Shown piece by piece: positions 33,413-44,500 of a DNA stretch of 64,000 nt (position 1 is its first letter; every line of letters begins with the position of its first letter). The translations under genes were made by a program, and so were the position numbers. Source of the DNA: Collybia mongolica (taxonomy: Eukaryota; Basidiomycota; Agaricomycetes; Agaricales; Clitocybaceae); NCBI GenBank assembly GCA_013420905.1, contig JAAXNY010000014.1, positions 310,001 through 374,000 on the forward strand, in the 5' to 3' direction. Under the pieces are notes generated by a model that was given only the letters and a program-made list of their open reading frames with translations, was not told the DNA's origin and did no database searches.

Positions 33413-35020
33413 CAGTGGCTCAAAAAACTGCCCCAATGTTTGTACATTTTTGAAAGATCAATATGGTATGAAGTGCTGACATAAGCAGGGGACCTGGGGT
33501 AATTATGTAAGATACTATGACATCGTGGCTTTCCAATGGACCCTGGATCATGTGATTCGGATCAAAACCCATTAAGCTATAGGCCAAACAAAATGATTAC
33601 TCATTGGGGCAGTTTTTTGACCCTCTATTAATTTTCTATCTAATACTTTGTATGACCACCTTTTGCCTTTATAACTGCTTGTATCCGCCTGGGCATACTT
33701 TCTATCAGGTTTTGGCATACCTCTGGTGGAATTTCACCCCACTCTTCAGCCAATCTATCCCACAACTCATGTACTCCTTTGGGTGGTGTCGGATATTCTT
33801 TAAGACGGCGCTTGAGATGTTCCCAAAGGTGTTCTATTGGATTCATGTCAGGGGATTGGGCAGGCCAGCCAAGGACTTGAATGTTGTTGTCTTCAAACCA
33901 CTGTGTGGCCAGTCCAGATGTGTGTTTGGGGTCGTTATCTTGCTGAAAGTAGCGCTTGCCATCCACCATTTCCAACTTCTCAAAACTTTCCTGAACTCCA
34001 CTCTCCAAAATTTCACAGTATTGAACCTTGTCCATGTTCCCCTGCACCTCTATGAGCTTTCCCACTCCATTCCACCCCATACAACCCCATACCATGAGGT
34101 TTCCTCCTCCTCCATGTTTGACAGTAGGTGATGTTGTTCTATCAGATGGTGGTTCTCCCCTTTGTTTCCAGACATAAACCTTTCCATCTGACCCAATCCT
34201 ATTGATTTTGGTCTCATCTGTCCATAGAACCCTTTTCCAGTCCTCCACAGTCCAGCTTTCATGATATTTTGCAAACTGGAGACGCCGGATGCGATGGGCT
34301 CGTTTGAGAAGAGGAGCTTTCCTCTTTGTAGCAGCATAAAATTGATTTTCCTTGAGTGCATTTCTGACTGTCTGGGGTGTGACAGGATTGGGGATGATGC
34401 CATTGATGAATTGGGTAGCCTGAACTGCATTATCAAGCTTCCCTGACTTGATTTGACGAATAATTGACTGTTTGTCACGAACAGACAGCTTGGAGGGGCG
34501 GCCACCAAGGTTGTTTTCTTTGTTTCCATCCACATCTTTGCTGATCCTACTGATGGTACCCTTCCCTAGACCAGTTTTCTCCTTGATTTGACGCTGAGAA
34601 TAGCCCTCATTGAGGAGAGAAACAACAGTATTGTGCTGAGCAGTAGAAATGGCTTTCATGATGGTGGTAAGAGGTCAAGAAGATGATTGAACCAATTCCA
34701 ACATGTCAAATTGATACAAATAAAGTCACATGACATTGTTTATTCTTCCCACAGTCCATAATGTTCTTGCATTGGATCATAAATGCCAGAATAATGGAAA
34801 ATAAGATAAGGGTCAAAAAACTGCCCCAATAAGTAACCATTTTGTTTGGCTTATAGCTTAATGGATATTGATCCAAATCACATGATCCAGGGTCCATTGG
34901 AAAGCCACGATGTCATAGTATCTTACATAATTACCCCAGGTCCCCTGCTTATGTCAGCACTTCATACCATATTGATCTTTCAAAAATGTACAAACATTGG
35001 GGCAGTTTTTTGAGCCACTG
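33413..35020 (-). mobile_element. Tc1/mariner transposon, family A, copy 2 (intact)
   Basis: 1608 bp flanked by TA (33411-33412 and 35021-35022), nearly identical to copy 1 at 23438-25045, with the same ~210-bp inverted ends. Inserted in the transposase gene of the older family B element. Confidence 0.95.
33640..34659 (-). CDS. Tc1-like DD34E transposase, copy 2
   Basis: 339 aa, intact, one residue different from copy 1 (Arg in LKRRLKEY). It has the same double helix-turn-helix N-terminus and catalytic WTDETK, QQDNDPKH, NPIEHLW. Two near-identical intact copies about 10 kb apart point to recent movement or to shared duplication. The flanks differ (a host-like exon versus a Tc1-B element), which favours transposition. 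Confidence 0.95.
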   Translation of the reverse strand: MKAISTAQHNTVVSLLNEGYSQRQIKEKTGLGKGTISRISKDVDGNKENNLGGRPSKLSVRDKQSIIRQIKSGKLDNAVQATQFINGIIPNPVTPQTVRNALKENQFYAATKRKAPLLKRAHRIRRLQFAKYHESWTVEDWKRVLWTDETKINRIGSDGKVYVWKQRGEPPSDRTTSPTVKHGGGGNLMVWGCMGWNGVGKLIEVQGNMDKVQYCEILESGVQESFEKLEMVDGKRYFQQDNDPKHTSGLATQWFEDNNIQVLGWPAQSPDMNPIEHLWEHLKRRLKEYPTPPKGVHELWDRLAEEWGEIPPEVCQNLIESMPRRIQAVIKAKGGHTKY

Positions 35021-35479
35021 TATAGCCTTCTTGAAGAAGGGAGATCACAGAAAGGCATTGGGTAGAAGATGTAGGTCTCATGGGATGATGGGGGAAGGAA
35101 AGAATGATTGTAATGATGGAAACATGTTGAATTTATATCAACATGGTCACATGACTTTGTTTATTGTTCCCACAATACATCACATGATGTTAAAGCTTGC
35201 TGCAGTAAAGATCTTGCCAAAATTAAGCATAGGTCAAAAAACTGTCCCAATGAGTAATTATTTTGTTCAATTTGTTATGAAATGAGTTTTCATTCAAATA
35301 AGAAAAGTAAGGGCTCATTTCAAAGCTAATATGGTGTAATATCATATATATTTTTCTCAGAATGATATTAATCTCCAGTACTCTGTTATAAGTAAATCAT
35401 TATAAAATGACCAAACATTGGGACAGTTTTTTGACCTACTATATATTTAACCATACATATAGCTAGCCATTGTTAAGAT

Positions 35480-36440
35480 ATTGAGCATTATAGTCCAGGA
35501 GCGTCCATATTGACTTGTTTGGCTATGCTTATGGCCAAGTAATATATAAATGTGATATTAAGATAGATATAACAAGAGGTTATAATTAAATTTGGAAAGG
35601 TACAAACAAATATAAATATACATTTCCTGGTGTACCCCCTCCATAGATCTAGGAGCAGTAGCAATTTCAATTGTGTCTGTTAGCCTTGTATTTGCTGAGA
35701 TATGCATCATCTATATTGTGGGAACTTCATTAATATTGTTTGTTTGGCCAGATGTTGACAAAGTAATATACAGATGATATTTATTTCTAATATGTAGTAA
35801 GAAAATTGTTGTTGATAATGTGATTTGGAAGGGTACAAACAACTACAAATACATATAAACATACATATAATGTATTCCTTTACAATACATAGTAGTAACA
35901 TGTCCATCAGCTTTGTATTTGCTGAGATAAGTATCATCTATATTGTGGGAAATTTCTTTAGTATTATTGTTTGTTTGGCCAGATGTGTGATGAAATGATA
36001 TACAGACAGTATTCATTTACAATATGTAGCAAGAAATTTGTTGTTGATGAGGTTTAGAAAAATGAAAACAAATACAAACACATACATGAGGTACTACTTC
36101 ACCATATCTAACACTAGCAATTTAAATTACATCCATAGGCCTTGTTGTTGTTGAGATATGCAATGATCTATATTGTGGGAACTTTGATGGTATTATTTGT
36201 TTGGCAAGCTGTGTGGCAAAGTCATATACAAACTTGATATTCATTTGTAATGTGCTTGTAGTGAGAGAGCTGCTTTTGATCATGATGTTTGAAGGTGTAC
36301 AAACAAATACAAATACATATAAATATCTACATTGGGTAGCCCCTCACCATATCTAGTAGTAGCAATTTAAATTGCATCCATAGGTCTTGTCATTGTTGAG
36401 ATATGCAATGTTTTGTATTGTGGGAAAAGTTTGACCCAAA
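35480..36440 (+). repeat. Degenerate tandem repeat, ~230-245 bp unit
   Basis: At least four units, recognised by TATTGTGGGAA at about 35714, 35940, 36171 and 36416. Each is followed by GTTTGGCCAGATG-like, GGTACAAACAA-like and GCTGAGATATGCA-like words. A weaker fifth unit starts near 35480. AT-rich, no coding potential. Confidence 0.65.
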
Positions 36441-36457
36441 GCGGAACAAGTCTCTTG

Positions 36458-36527
36458 TAATCATGCTTACATTTGTCAACTACGCTGTTAGCTCTAATAG
36501 CGTAGTTGGCAAACATAAGCATGATTA
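36458..36527. repeat. Long imperfect hairpin
   Basis: Arms TAATCATGCTTA ... AACTACGCT and AGCGTAGTT ... TAAGCATGATTA are complementary over roughly 32 bp with three or four mismatches and a loop of only a few bases. Could be a miniature foldback element or a transcript terminator. Confidence 0.6.
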
Positions 36528-37483
36528 TGTAGTGGACAGTTATTAATTAATTCTTGAGATATCCCAAGAAAAAGACCAATTAACTCGAATTTATATTATT
36601 AAATGCAGCCCATGTTTAGCAGTTGCCTTTTTTGCTCGAAATCCGCGCGTCGGCTAATTTTGGTTCCCACAGTTAGAAAAATGTTTCCACGACTACAAAG
36701 TCTTACTGATGTACTTCAAAATGTTTACTGATCATGTTCTAATGAAATCTCGGAACACTTCAAACTTACTAACCGTGGGAAAAACAACACTGGATCTTGT
36801 TGGGTATGCTGAATTTTCCCCGCAAACCCAGGATAATGAACAAGTTACTTGTGTAAACATAAGGACTTGTAACTGCATCATCACAGGCACATCTGCAAAA
36901 AAACCTAGCAGAGTTAAAGCAGGACATCAACAAATTGTACTTGATGACAGACCTTGGACCAGCACACTGGATTCTCAGTATCAAAGTCACTCATGACCTC
37001 GCAAACTGCACCCTATCCCTCTCACAACATTCCTACATCAACTCTACCATCACAAGATACAACTTCAATGATTTGAAACCAGTCTTGACACCTATGGACA
37101 ACAACATCACTCTTGGCAAATCTCAATGCCCCACCACCCTTGCAGATATTGCACACATGCAAAATGTGCCATATTGTGAGGCTGTTGGTTCACTCATGTA
37201 TGCTGCTATTGGAACTTGTGCTGATGTTGCATTTGCCATGTCTGCTGTTGCTCAGTTTTGCAACAACCTGGGCTGGGACCACTGGGAGGCTGTAAAGTGC
37301 ATTTTTTGTTACCTACTGGGTACAAAAATGCTCAAACTCACCTATGGAGGAGGGAAGGAAGGGTTGGAAGGATTCGTCAATGTGGATGGTGCCTCCCAGG
37401 AGCACAGGTGTGCAATCTTGGGGTACACATTCACCATTGATGGAGGGGCCATTTTGTGGTTGTCAAAGAAACAAGAGCTTGTC

Positions 37484-38330
37484 TTTTTTTTTTTTTTTTT
37501 TTTTGGTCAACATTTTATATACCAACTGTACCTAATACATGCGCTGGTCACTACAAGTAGTAATTGGAGGAGTGGGGAGGGGGGGCAGAAGACAAAGTGC
37601 CGCGGAGCTGGGATGCTTGCCTGACCGAGGTCGAATTAGCGAATGGAGCTGGAGCTCATTGTACACAGGCCGGAAGGGCCAATCTACGCCAGGGGGTAGG
37701 CCCCCCACTGCAGTGCCCCGCAGTGGGTGGTGGCTTCAAGTCCACCGATTGTCCAGGTTCACATGTTCGGGCAGGGAGCACCCTATAGCCATCACTTAGA
37801 ACACTGAGTACCGCCCCTAGCCTGTTTAGGACTAGGGAACATCAAACACAAACACACTCTCGTTCTCCGAGAGGAAGTTGACCAGCCACGCATAGTGCAG
37901 CTGATGGCTGGGCTTGTCTTCCCGTCCATGTCATGGACAGTTGTAGAGGACGTGTTGTACGGTTTCCAGGGGAGCACCGCACCTACAGGAGACAGATTCC
38001 TCTTTGAAGAATCAGGATCAGAAAGCCCCAATTGGAGCATGTCCAGTGATGCATTGCACCATGCGGGCAGTCAAAGCATGGCTGTGACCAGTCTTGCGCA
38101 TCCACGGCCCATTGTTTACATGGGTCAGAGTGAGTGGGGTGTCCTTTTTTGCATAGAGCATCAAGAAATTGGAGCCAATATACTTCTTGGACTGGAATAG
38201 AGACTTCCAGCCATCAAGCATGCGTGTGACTGCTTTGCATTGTGCAAATTCAGCAGAGATAACCGGCGCTCCACCTGCCTCAACACGAGTCAAGACAGCA
38301 CTGATGTGTGCCAGTTGGTGATCTTCAATC
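37484..38330 (-). mobile_element. 5'-truncated LINE insertion in the Copia RNase H
   Basis: Bounded by the 14-bp duplication AACAAGAGCTTGTC (37470-37483 and 38331-38344). A T-run at the left end is the poly(A) tail of a minus-strand element. Minus-strand frames encode the C-terminal part of a LINE ORF2 (FQSKKYIGSNFLML, then CITGHAPIGAF), comparable with SYIGAHFLPL and TGHAPIGAYRQRF in the LINE at 60710-62200. Frame is lost further on. Confidence 0.85.
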
Positions 38331-38422
38331 AACAAGAGCTTGTCACTCTGTCAACAATGGAAGCCAAATATGTAGTGGCTACCCACACTGTCAAAGAAGC
38401 AATGTGGCTGTGCCGCCTCATC

Positions 38423-38646
38423 TTTTTTTTTGGGTCATATAATAATATTAAGTGCATGTGGGTTGGACCCAGCTACATGCGGGCATAAATACCTATTACC
38501 ACTAAGTAATCTGTAATGGGCCATCAGGGTGGAGCTGTACACTAAGTTGCTCTCCAGGTCATATTACAGGTCTAGACTGAGGATACCTGCAGTCCAACAG
38601 TATTGTACTGTACCATGTCTGAACCTCCCAACACCTTAAAGGTTTC
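38423..38646 (-). mobile_element. Short poly(A)-tailed insertion (SINE-like) in the same RNase H
   Basis: Flanked by TGTGCCGCCTCATC (38409-38422) and TGTGCTGCCTCATC (38647-38660), 13 of 14 identical, with a T-run at the left end. It is 224 bp and has no coding capacity. Same orientation and same duplication length as the neighbouring LINE insertion, so probably mobilised by the same LINE machinery. Confidence 0.7.
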
Positions 38647-38854
38647 TGTGCTGCCTCATCAACAAGGTCTACAGACCACTTGATGGACCACTCACCAAGC
38701 CCACCACACTATACAGTGACAGCATATCTGCTATTGCACTCACAAAATCCGGAACATACCACACATGCACAAAACACTTTGACAAAAGCCCTTCCAAGCA
38801 CAAAGGCAAAACACTTTGCAAGTGCATTAGGGCTGTTGACAATTTGAGGGGGAG

Positions 38855-39137
38855 TGTTGGAGAATCTTTGGACTCCAACCTGTCATGCCCTGCCATGCCA
38901 CATCATGCACGCCTGTAAACAGACAACAGACTAGAACAGACTCTTAGCTTACCACTTTTGTTTATATTTCATTGATATGCCCCGTAGTATAGTTACAGGC
39001 CTTGGCATCTTTAGGATATATCTACCTACAAAAATTGTCATACCACCTCAGTCTACTCTACATTGACTGAGGTGTGTACTTTACTTACAGCTTACTGAAC
39101 CCACTTACTGACTATACTTGTAGCATTACTTATTCCA
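38855..39137 (+). repeat. Probable 3' LTR of the Copia element
   Basis: Begins TGTTGGAGAATC directly after the polypurine tract. The right end is uncertain; TATTCCAATA near 39137 may be a mutated copy of the expected inverted end. Confidence 0.5.
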
Positions 39138-39831
39138 ATAAGAATGACCCAGGAATAGTGAAAGTAGCAAGCTCACTGTGAGAAACAGTGAGTATAAGGG
39201 GGCCAAGCAATGCTTCTGATGGTGGGCAGTAGGATGGGAGAGGGGCAGGAAAACAGCCAATGTAGGTAGAATAATATTAATAGACCTTAAATATGTTTTT
39301 TCCATATATGGATGTGTGCCCTGTGGTGAGCACAACCCAAATTACAGTGTTGGGCACCCATCCAGCATTGTTGACTAATGTTGATGCACTGCCACCCCAT
39401 CAATAATGGAAGTTATATTTTTGGAACAAAAACACGGAGAAAAACATGTAAAATACCAATGCATAAAGGGTGTTTTATCAAATTTGGAAAATGTTTTTGG
39501 AATGAAAAATATAGAAGAAAACATATCATACAACATAATAATGGGATAAACATATTTTGCCAATTTAGAACCCTACAGTTAAGCATAGCAATTCTATATA
39601 TCAGATTCTACTCTAATTTACAGTCCTGCATGTATCACACCGTGTACTGTAATTACAGCATTTTGATGTATGAAACGGGCGTAATTGCCTGGTACAAGCA
39701 CCGTTCTCGTTATATCAATAATCTAAATTGTCAAATTGGATTAGGATCGGTCCCCGCCAGCTGCTAGTTCGCAAGAGCCTCCTTAAATCCTGTACTTTAC
39801 ACTCCCCCACATGTCCTTGCGGACTCCGCGC
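39138..39831. other. AT-rich intergenic DNA
   Basis: No gene supported. The last ~20 bp (TTGCGGACTCCGCGC) resemble the SINE body, so the large LTR element may have landed in or next to a SINE scrap. Confidence 0.35.
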
Positions 39832-41047
39832 TGATAGGGCCCGAAATTGTTTGCACTTATAAAGTCAACAAGTAAGGCTATTAGTGTCATTTCTAATAAC
39901 CAAGTAAGCGGTGATAAAGGATTAGAGTCGAGCTCCAAGACGGCTAATCAGAGTGAACTAGTCTAATGGATAATACACTATCAGTACAGAGGACTATGAG
40001 TACGGTCTGTTATTAGTCCTATTCACCATGCCCGGTTACAACCTCGGTGTCTTAGTTCATAAGTAACCGTTGTAGTATGATATCATTAGTCCGGGGATCA
40101 TCATTAATAGGAGAAGTAATTGTAAATTCGGGACTTGCACAACCCGATCCTAGTCAGGGGTACTTGGTGTTAACTACCGGAAGCGACGGGACACCGTGAA
40201 TAACAACAGGGACAATCAGGGGGAGTAAACGACAGTGCCGCACTGTTTTAAATAACAAAGCGCGTGGTCGGGACTTGATAAGAGTTTAGCCCGCTCTTTC
40301 AATATTTGATAAGTAACCAGTAAACGACATAATTGGCACGCGTGGCGCGCGCGCCAAGCTGTAGTAGACGCGTCGGTATTGAATACAGATCCTTGGCGCG
40401 CGGGAGCGCAGTTCCGTGTAAAATTTACAATTCCGTATGATATTTAGTTTGTACATTATAAATAGACTGTAGATGAGTAGCGCTAAGGCAAGGAATCTTG
40501 CCCCCACTTCGCGCGACTATAGAGTATACAAATCACATTTGTTAAAACACTATTGCGTGCCCGAATTAAGGATCAGATTGCTTCAACATGTCTTGATTGG
40601 AATTGATTGGAGAACCACAGAATTAAAAAAACTTAGTTCACTTGGAACTTAGTACCGTATTGTCCGTTGGAATTACTAGGCACTTGGCCTTAGTGCACTT
40701 GGCACTGTATTGTTTGATAAGTCGCTTGGACTTATAGATCCGCTTGGGATCACTAATAATTGAACGTACACTTGGTACTCAGTCTATTGGATCGAGAGAT
40801 ATTATAAATATACCTAGCAGGTTTTTGAACCTGTGTTGAAGCTTTTGTCTAAATCGAACCCGTCGAGAGATCATTGGAAAGGGCTTTGGCTAGTACTATT
40901 CAAAGCTTAGTGCTTCTAAGCACTTGAACCCGAACTCAAAACAGGCGATTCCTACTGTTCGTGTGTTGATTGTTAGGTTTGGTGTGTGTGTGAGAGAGAT
41001 TACATTTCATAGCATCAGCGCACTTATAGCCCAGGAGCCCCCTTTCA
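39832..41047 (+). repeat. 5' LTR of the large Ty3-like element
   Basis: 1216 bp, TGATAGGGCCCG to CCCCTTTCA. TATAAATAG at 40457-40465 is the likely promoter TATA box. The last two bases are part of the CATCT target site used by the nested chromovirus. Confidence 0.9.
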
Positions 41048-41050
41048 TCT

Positions 41051-41507
41051 TGTAAGGGCAACTCCGGCGGAGTGCGCGCGAACTTAGTAGAGCGGGCCGA
41101 CGCTGGTGGAGGGGATCCTAAGAGATGTATTCACTTGTACGACATATGTACTACTCACCTGGTGGAGGGGATCCTAAGAGAATTCTCTGAGGAGCCTCCA
41201 TCAGGGGGGGTGTGCTATATACCTAGTGCTACATTAAATACACGTTCCCGGTGCGGTACGACGACACGCGTTGGGCTAGCGAAGGTCACGTGACCGTGCC
41301 CGTGATAGTCCGAACGAGTGCGAAGTCCGGCGGCGAACTGCGCGCGAAGTAGAGAGTGGGGGTGCGTGTGGGCGTAGGTAATGAACGTGCGATGTAGTGA
41401 ATGTAATTGACTGAGTCGCGAATCGGCGAAGTAGAAGTCGGCGGAGTGAGATTCGGCGAAGTAAGGCTAGATCGGCGAAGTAAGGCGGAAATGGAGTTCC
41501 CCTTACA
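41051..41507 (-). repeat. Chromovirus 3' LTR
   Basis: 457 bp, TGTAAGGGCAACTCC to TTCCCCTTACA. The adjacent 41508-41520 (AGAAGGGGGGTAA on the minus strand) is the polypurine tract, and the pol stop lies right next to it. It lacks the 49-bp duplication seen in the other LTR. Confidence 0.9.
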
Positions 41508-41518
41508 TTACCCCCCTT

Positions 41519-44500
41519 CTAGGTTCGCGTGTCTTCACGCCGGCGTTGGAACAGGATCTGTGCGAATTGGACGCGTTGTACGCGTCGCGGTGCTCCGGGG
41601 TTGCGTCTGTAGAATTCGGCGACCAACTCGTCCGCATTCACCTTGTCGGCGGGTTCCCAGGTGTTCTGTTCGTAGCTGTAGCCCTTCCAGGCGACCAGGT
41701 ACTGCAGCTTGTTCCTGTAAATCCGGCTGTCCATGATCTCCTGAACCTCATAATGTACCTCGCCGTCTATGAGAGTGGGTTCAGGGACTTCGGTGACCGT
41801 TCTACTGGGTATTGGGTCGTGCGGCGCGGGTAGGAGTTTGACAACATGGAAGACCGGGTGGATGCGCGATAGCGCCGGCGGAAGTTTGAGGCGGTAGGCG
41901 TGCGATCCAACCTTGGCTTCGATGGGGTAGGGCCCGATGTAGCGGTGAGCCAGTTTCTGCGACGGTCGAGTGATACGAATGTCGCGCGAATCCAAATACA
42001 TCCGGTCTCCAACCTGGTAGTCGGGTGTTGGGTTTCGGCGGCGATTGTAGTACATCGCCATCTCGTCCTTGGCTTTGGCTAATGCGGCGCGGGCTTCCTC
42101 GAGGGTGTCCTTCATTCGATCGCGGAATTCGTTCGCGGTTTCCAGCCGGGATGGTGCGGTCTGTGGTTCGAAGCCCATGCGTGGATGTCGACCGGTGTCC
42201 AGGAAGAACGGCGAGTGCTGTGTCGAGGAGTGGACGTGGTTATTGTACTGGAATTCGGCGAGCGGTAAAAGGTCGACCCAGTTGTCCTGTCGCTCGCTGA
42301 CGAATAACCGGAGATACTGCTCCAGTTCCTGGTTCACTCGCTCGGTCTGTCCGTCTGTCTGTGGGTGGTACGCCGTAGACGCTGTGAGTTTAATATCAAG
42401 CATGCGATATAACTCCCTTGTGAATTCCGCCACGAACTGTACCCCTCGGTCGGAGACCATAGCCTTCGGTAAGCCGTGCAACTTCCACACATGCTGGAGG
42501 TAAAGCCTCGCCGATCCAAGCGCGGTAATTGTCGTCGTGGTTGGGATGAAGTGCGCGCGTTTACCCACCGTGTCCACCACTACCATGATCGCATCATGCC
42601 CTTGCGACTCGGGGAGTTCCACGATGAAATCCACGCTTGCAACGTCCCAGCGACCTTCCGGAATCGGCAGCGGTTTAAGTTCGCCGCTTGGAAGTTGCTG
42701 CTGAGCCTTCGTTCGGAGACAGAGGTCGCATGTCTTGCAGTATTCGCCGATGTAGCGCGACATTTGAGGCCACCAGTAATTGCGTGATACGAGTTCCAAC
42801 GTCTTCCATCTTCCGGCGTGTCCCGCAATTCGCGAATCGTGATGTTGCGCAACTATACGTCTGCGAAGGTCAGCGTGTTTTGGGACGTAGATGCGATCGC
42901 GGAAATACAGCAACTCCTGCGCTTCCCTCCACTCTGCGCTCCGAACCGATTTTCCTGCGGACTTCTTCAACTCCTGCGCTGCCTTCACCACCGCTTCCTC
43001 CTGATGTCCCTCGCGATTGCCTCTCCGAATATCCCGCAGAATGTCCCTTTCCTCTCCTTCCACGACCATTCCTTCCAGCGCGCGGATTGTGAACAACTCC
43101 GGTTTGAGGAGGACTAGATCGCGGTTATCCTCGTTTCCATCGCTGTGGTCCGCTCGGCGAGATAGCGCGTCTGGCTTACCCATACTTCGTCCGGGCTTGT
43201 GGTGCAGCGAGAAGTTGAATCGGGAGAGGTACAGTGACCACCTGGCCTGTCTCCGATTTAGCTTCTGGGACGTCCGGAAGTACTCTAGATTTTTGTGGTC
43301 TGTCCAGATCTCGAAGTCGTGTCGCGCGCCTTCAAGGAAGTGTTGCCATTCTTCGAGTGCGCGAATGATGGCGAGCATTTCCTTGTCGTGTATCTCGTAA
43401 TTCCGCTCAACCGCGTTGAGGCTCTTTGACGAAAACGCGATCGGGTGCCACTTGTCGTCCTCCGGGCTGAGTTGCGAAAGTACTGCGCCGGTCGCGAAAT
43501 CCGAACTATCTGCCTCCACCCTAAACGGCCGGTTGTCGTCTGCGAACATCAGTACCGGTTTAGACGACACCGCTTCCTTCAACCCTTTGAATGCCTCCTG
43601 CTCCGACTCACCCCACTTCCAAGGCACGTCTTTACCGGTGAGATCAAACAATGGCCGCGCAATATGGGAGAAGTCGCAAATGAACCGCCGATAGAAGTTC
43701 GTGAAGCCCAAGAAGGACTGCACTTGCTTCTTGTTCGTGGGCGTTGGCCATTCCGCTACTCCGGCAACCTTGACCGGGTCCATCTCCGCCTGCCCCTCCG
43801 AGATAATGAGCCCCAGATACTCGATTCGGGTCTTCTCGAATTCGCATTTGTCCAGTCGCAGGTACAGTTTATGTTCGCGGAGTCGCTGGAGAACTAACCT
43901 CGTAATTCGGCGGTGTTCGGCGAGTGTCTTTGTGTAGATTAGAATATCATCGATGTAGACACATACCACTCCTTCCATGATGAGATCGTGGAATATCTCG
44001 TTCATCATGGTTTGGAACGTTGCCGGCGAGTTAGTGAGACCAAAGAACATTACCAGGGGCTCAAACATTCCGCGGTTTGTGCGAAATGCGGCCTTCCACT
44101 CGTCACCTTCCTTAATTCGGACGTTGTTGTATCCCCAGCGAACGTCGAATTTGGAGAAGTATTTCGCTCCCCGAAGATTGTTGACGAGGTCGGAGATGAG
44201 TGGGAGTGGGTATTTGTTCTTGATCGTCAGCGAATTGAGAACGCGGTAGTCCTGTACCGGGCGTAGCGAACCGTCCTTCTTCTTGATAAAGAAGAACGGC
44301 GAAGCCATTGGCGATTTGGAGGGGCGGATCCGACCAGAGGCGAGGTTCTCCTCGAGGAACTTGTCCAACTCTGCTTGTTCGGCGACTGAGAGCGGGTAGA
44401 CCTTGCAGGATTTCCCTTCTGCGTCGCGGACGAGTTCGATCGCGTGGTCCCACGGTCGGCGATCTGGGAGAGCGTCGAAGGACATCTTGGAGAACACATC

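Larger units (their letters stand above)
33161..35440 (-). mobile_element. Older Tc1/mariner remnant, family B, split by family A copy 2
   Basis: 33161-33411 codes for the DNA-binding part of a Tc1 transposase related to but distinct from family A (TLGKSTIGRIKKELDMDKED, GRRPSKLSPGDKWSIIRQI). The reading continues on the other side of the inserted element at 35021 (LLQEGY joined to TLRQIQ over the TA). 35230-35440 is its inverted end with TCAAAAAACTGTCCCAATG motifs and outer end near CCTACTATA. The catalytic half and the other terminus are gone, cut at the SINE junction near 33160. Confidence 0.8.
36880..38850 (+). pseudogene. Copia Pol remnant (RT end plus RNase H)
   Basis: Recognised in pieces: ITGTSAKK near 36885 (just after where the YVDD box should be, which is degraded), LYLMTDLGPAHWIL, SLMYAAIGTCADVAFAMS, then RNase H GFVNVDGASQEHR ... 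SKKQELV. This resumes after the first insertion as ELVTLSTMEAKYVVATH, and after the second as TTLYSDSISAIALTKSGTYH. Frame changes occur near 36930. The order and motifs are those of Copia Pol C-termini. Inactive because of insertions, frameshifts and loss of its 5' half. Confidence 0.8.
36700..39137 (+). mobile_element. Decayed Ty1/Copia retrotransposon, 3' part
   Basis: Carries the end of reverse transcriptase, RNase H, a polypurine tract (GAGGGGGAG at 38846-38854) and an LTR starting TGTTGGAGAATC. The 5' part is missing. The coding part is interrupted by two poly(A)-type insertions. Confidence 0.8.

Noticed and set aside
41072..41293. Repeated 73-codon frame beginning [14 protein letters not shown], seen four times
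   Set aside because: It lies wholly inside the chromovirus LTR and its solo copies; repetition reflects the LTR, not a gene.
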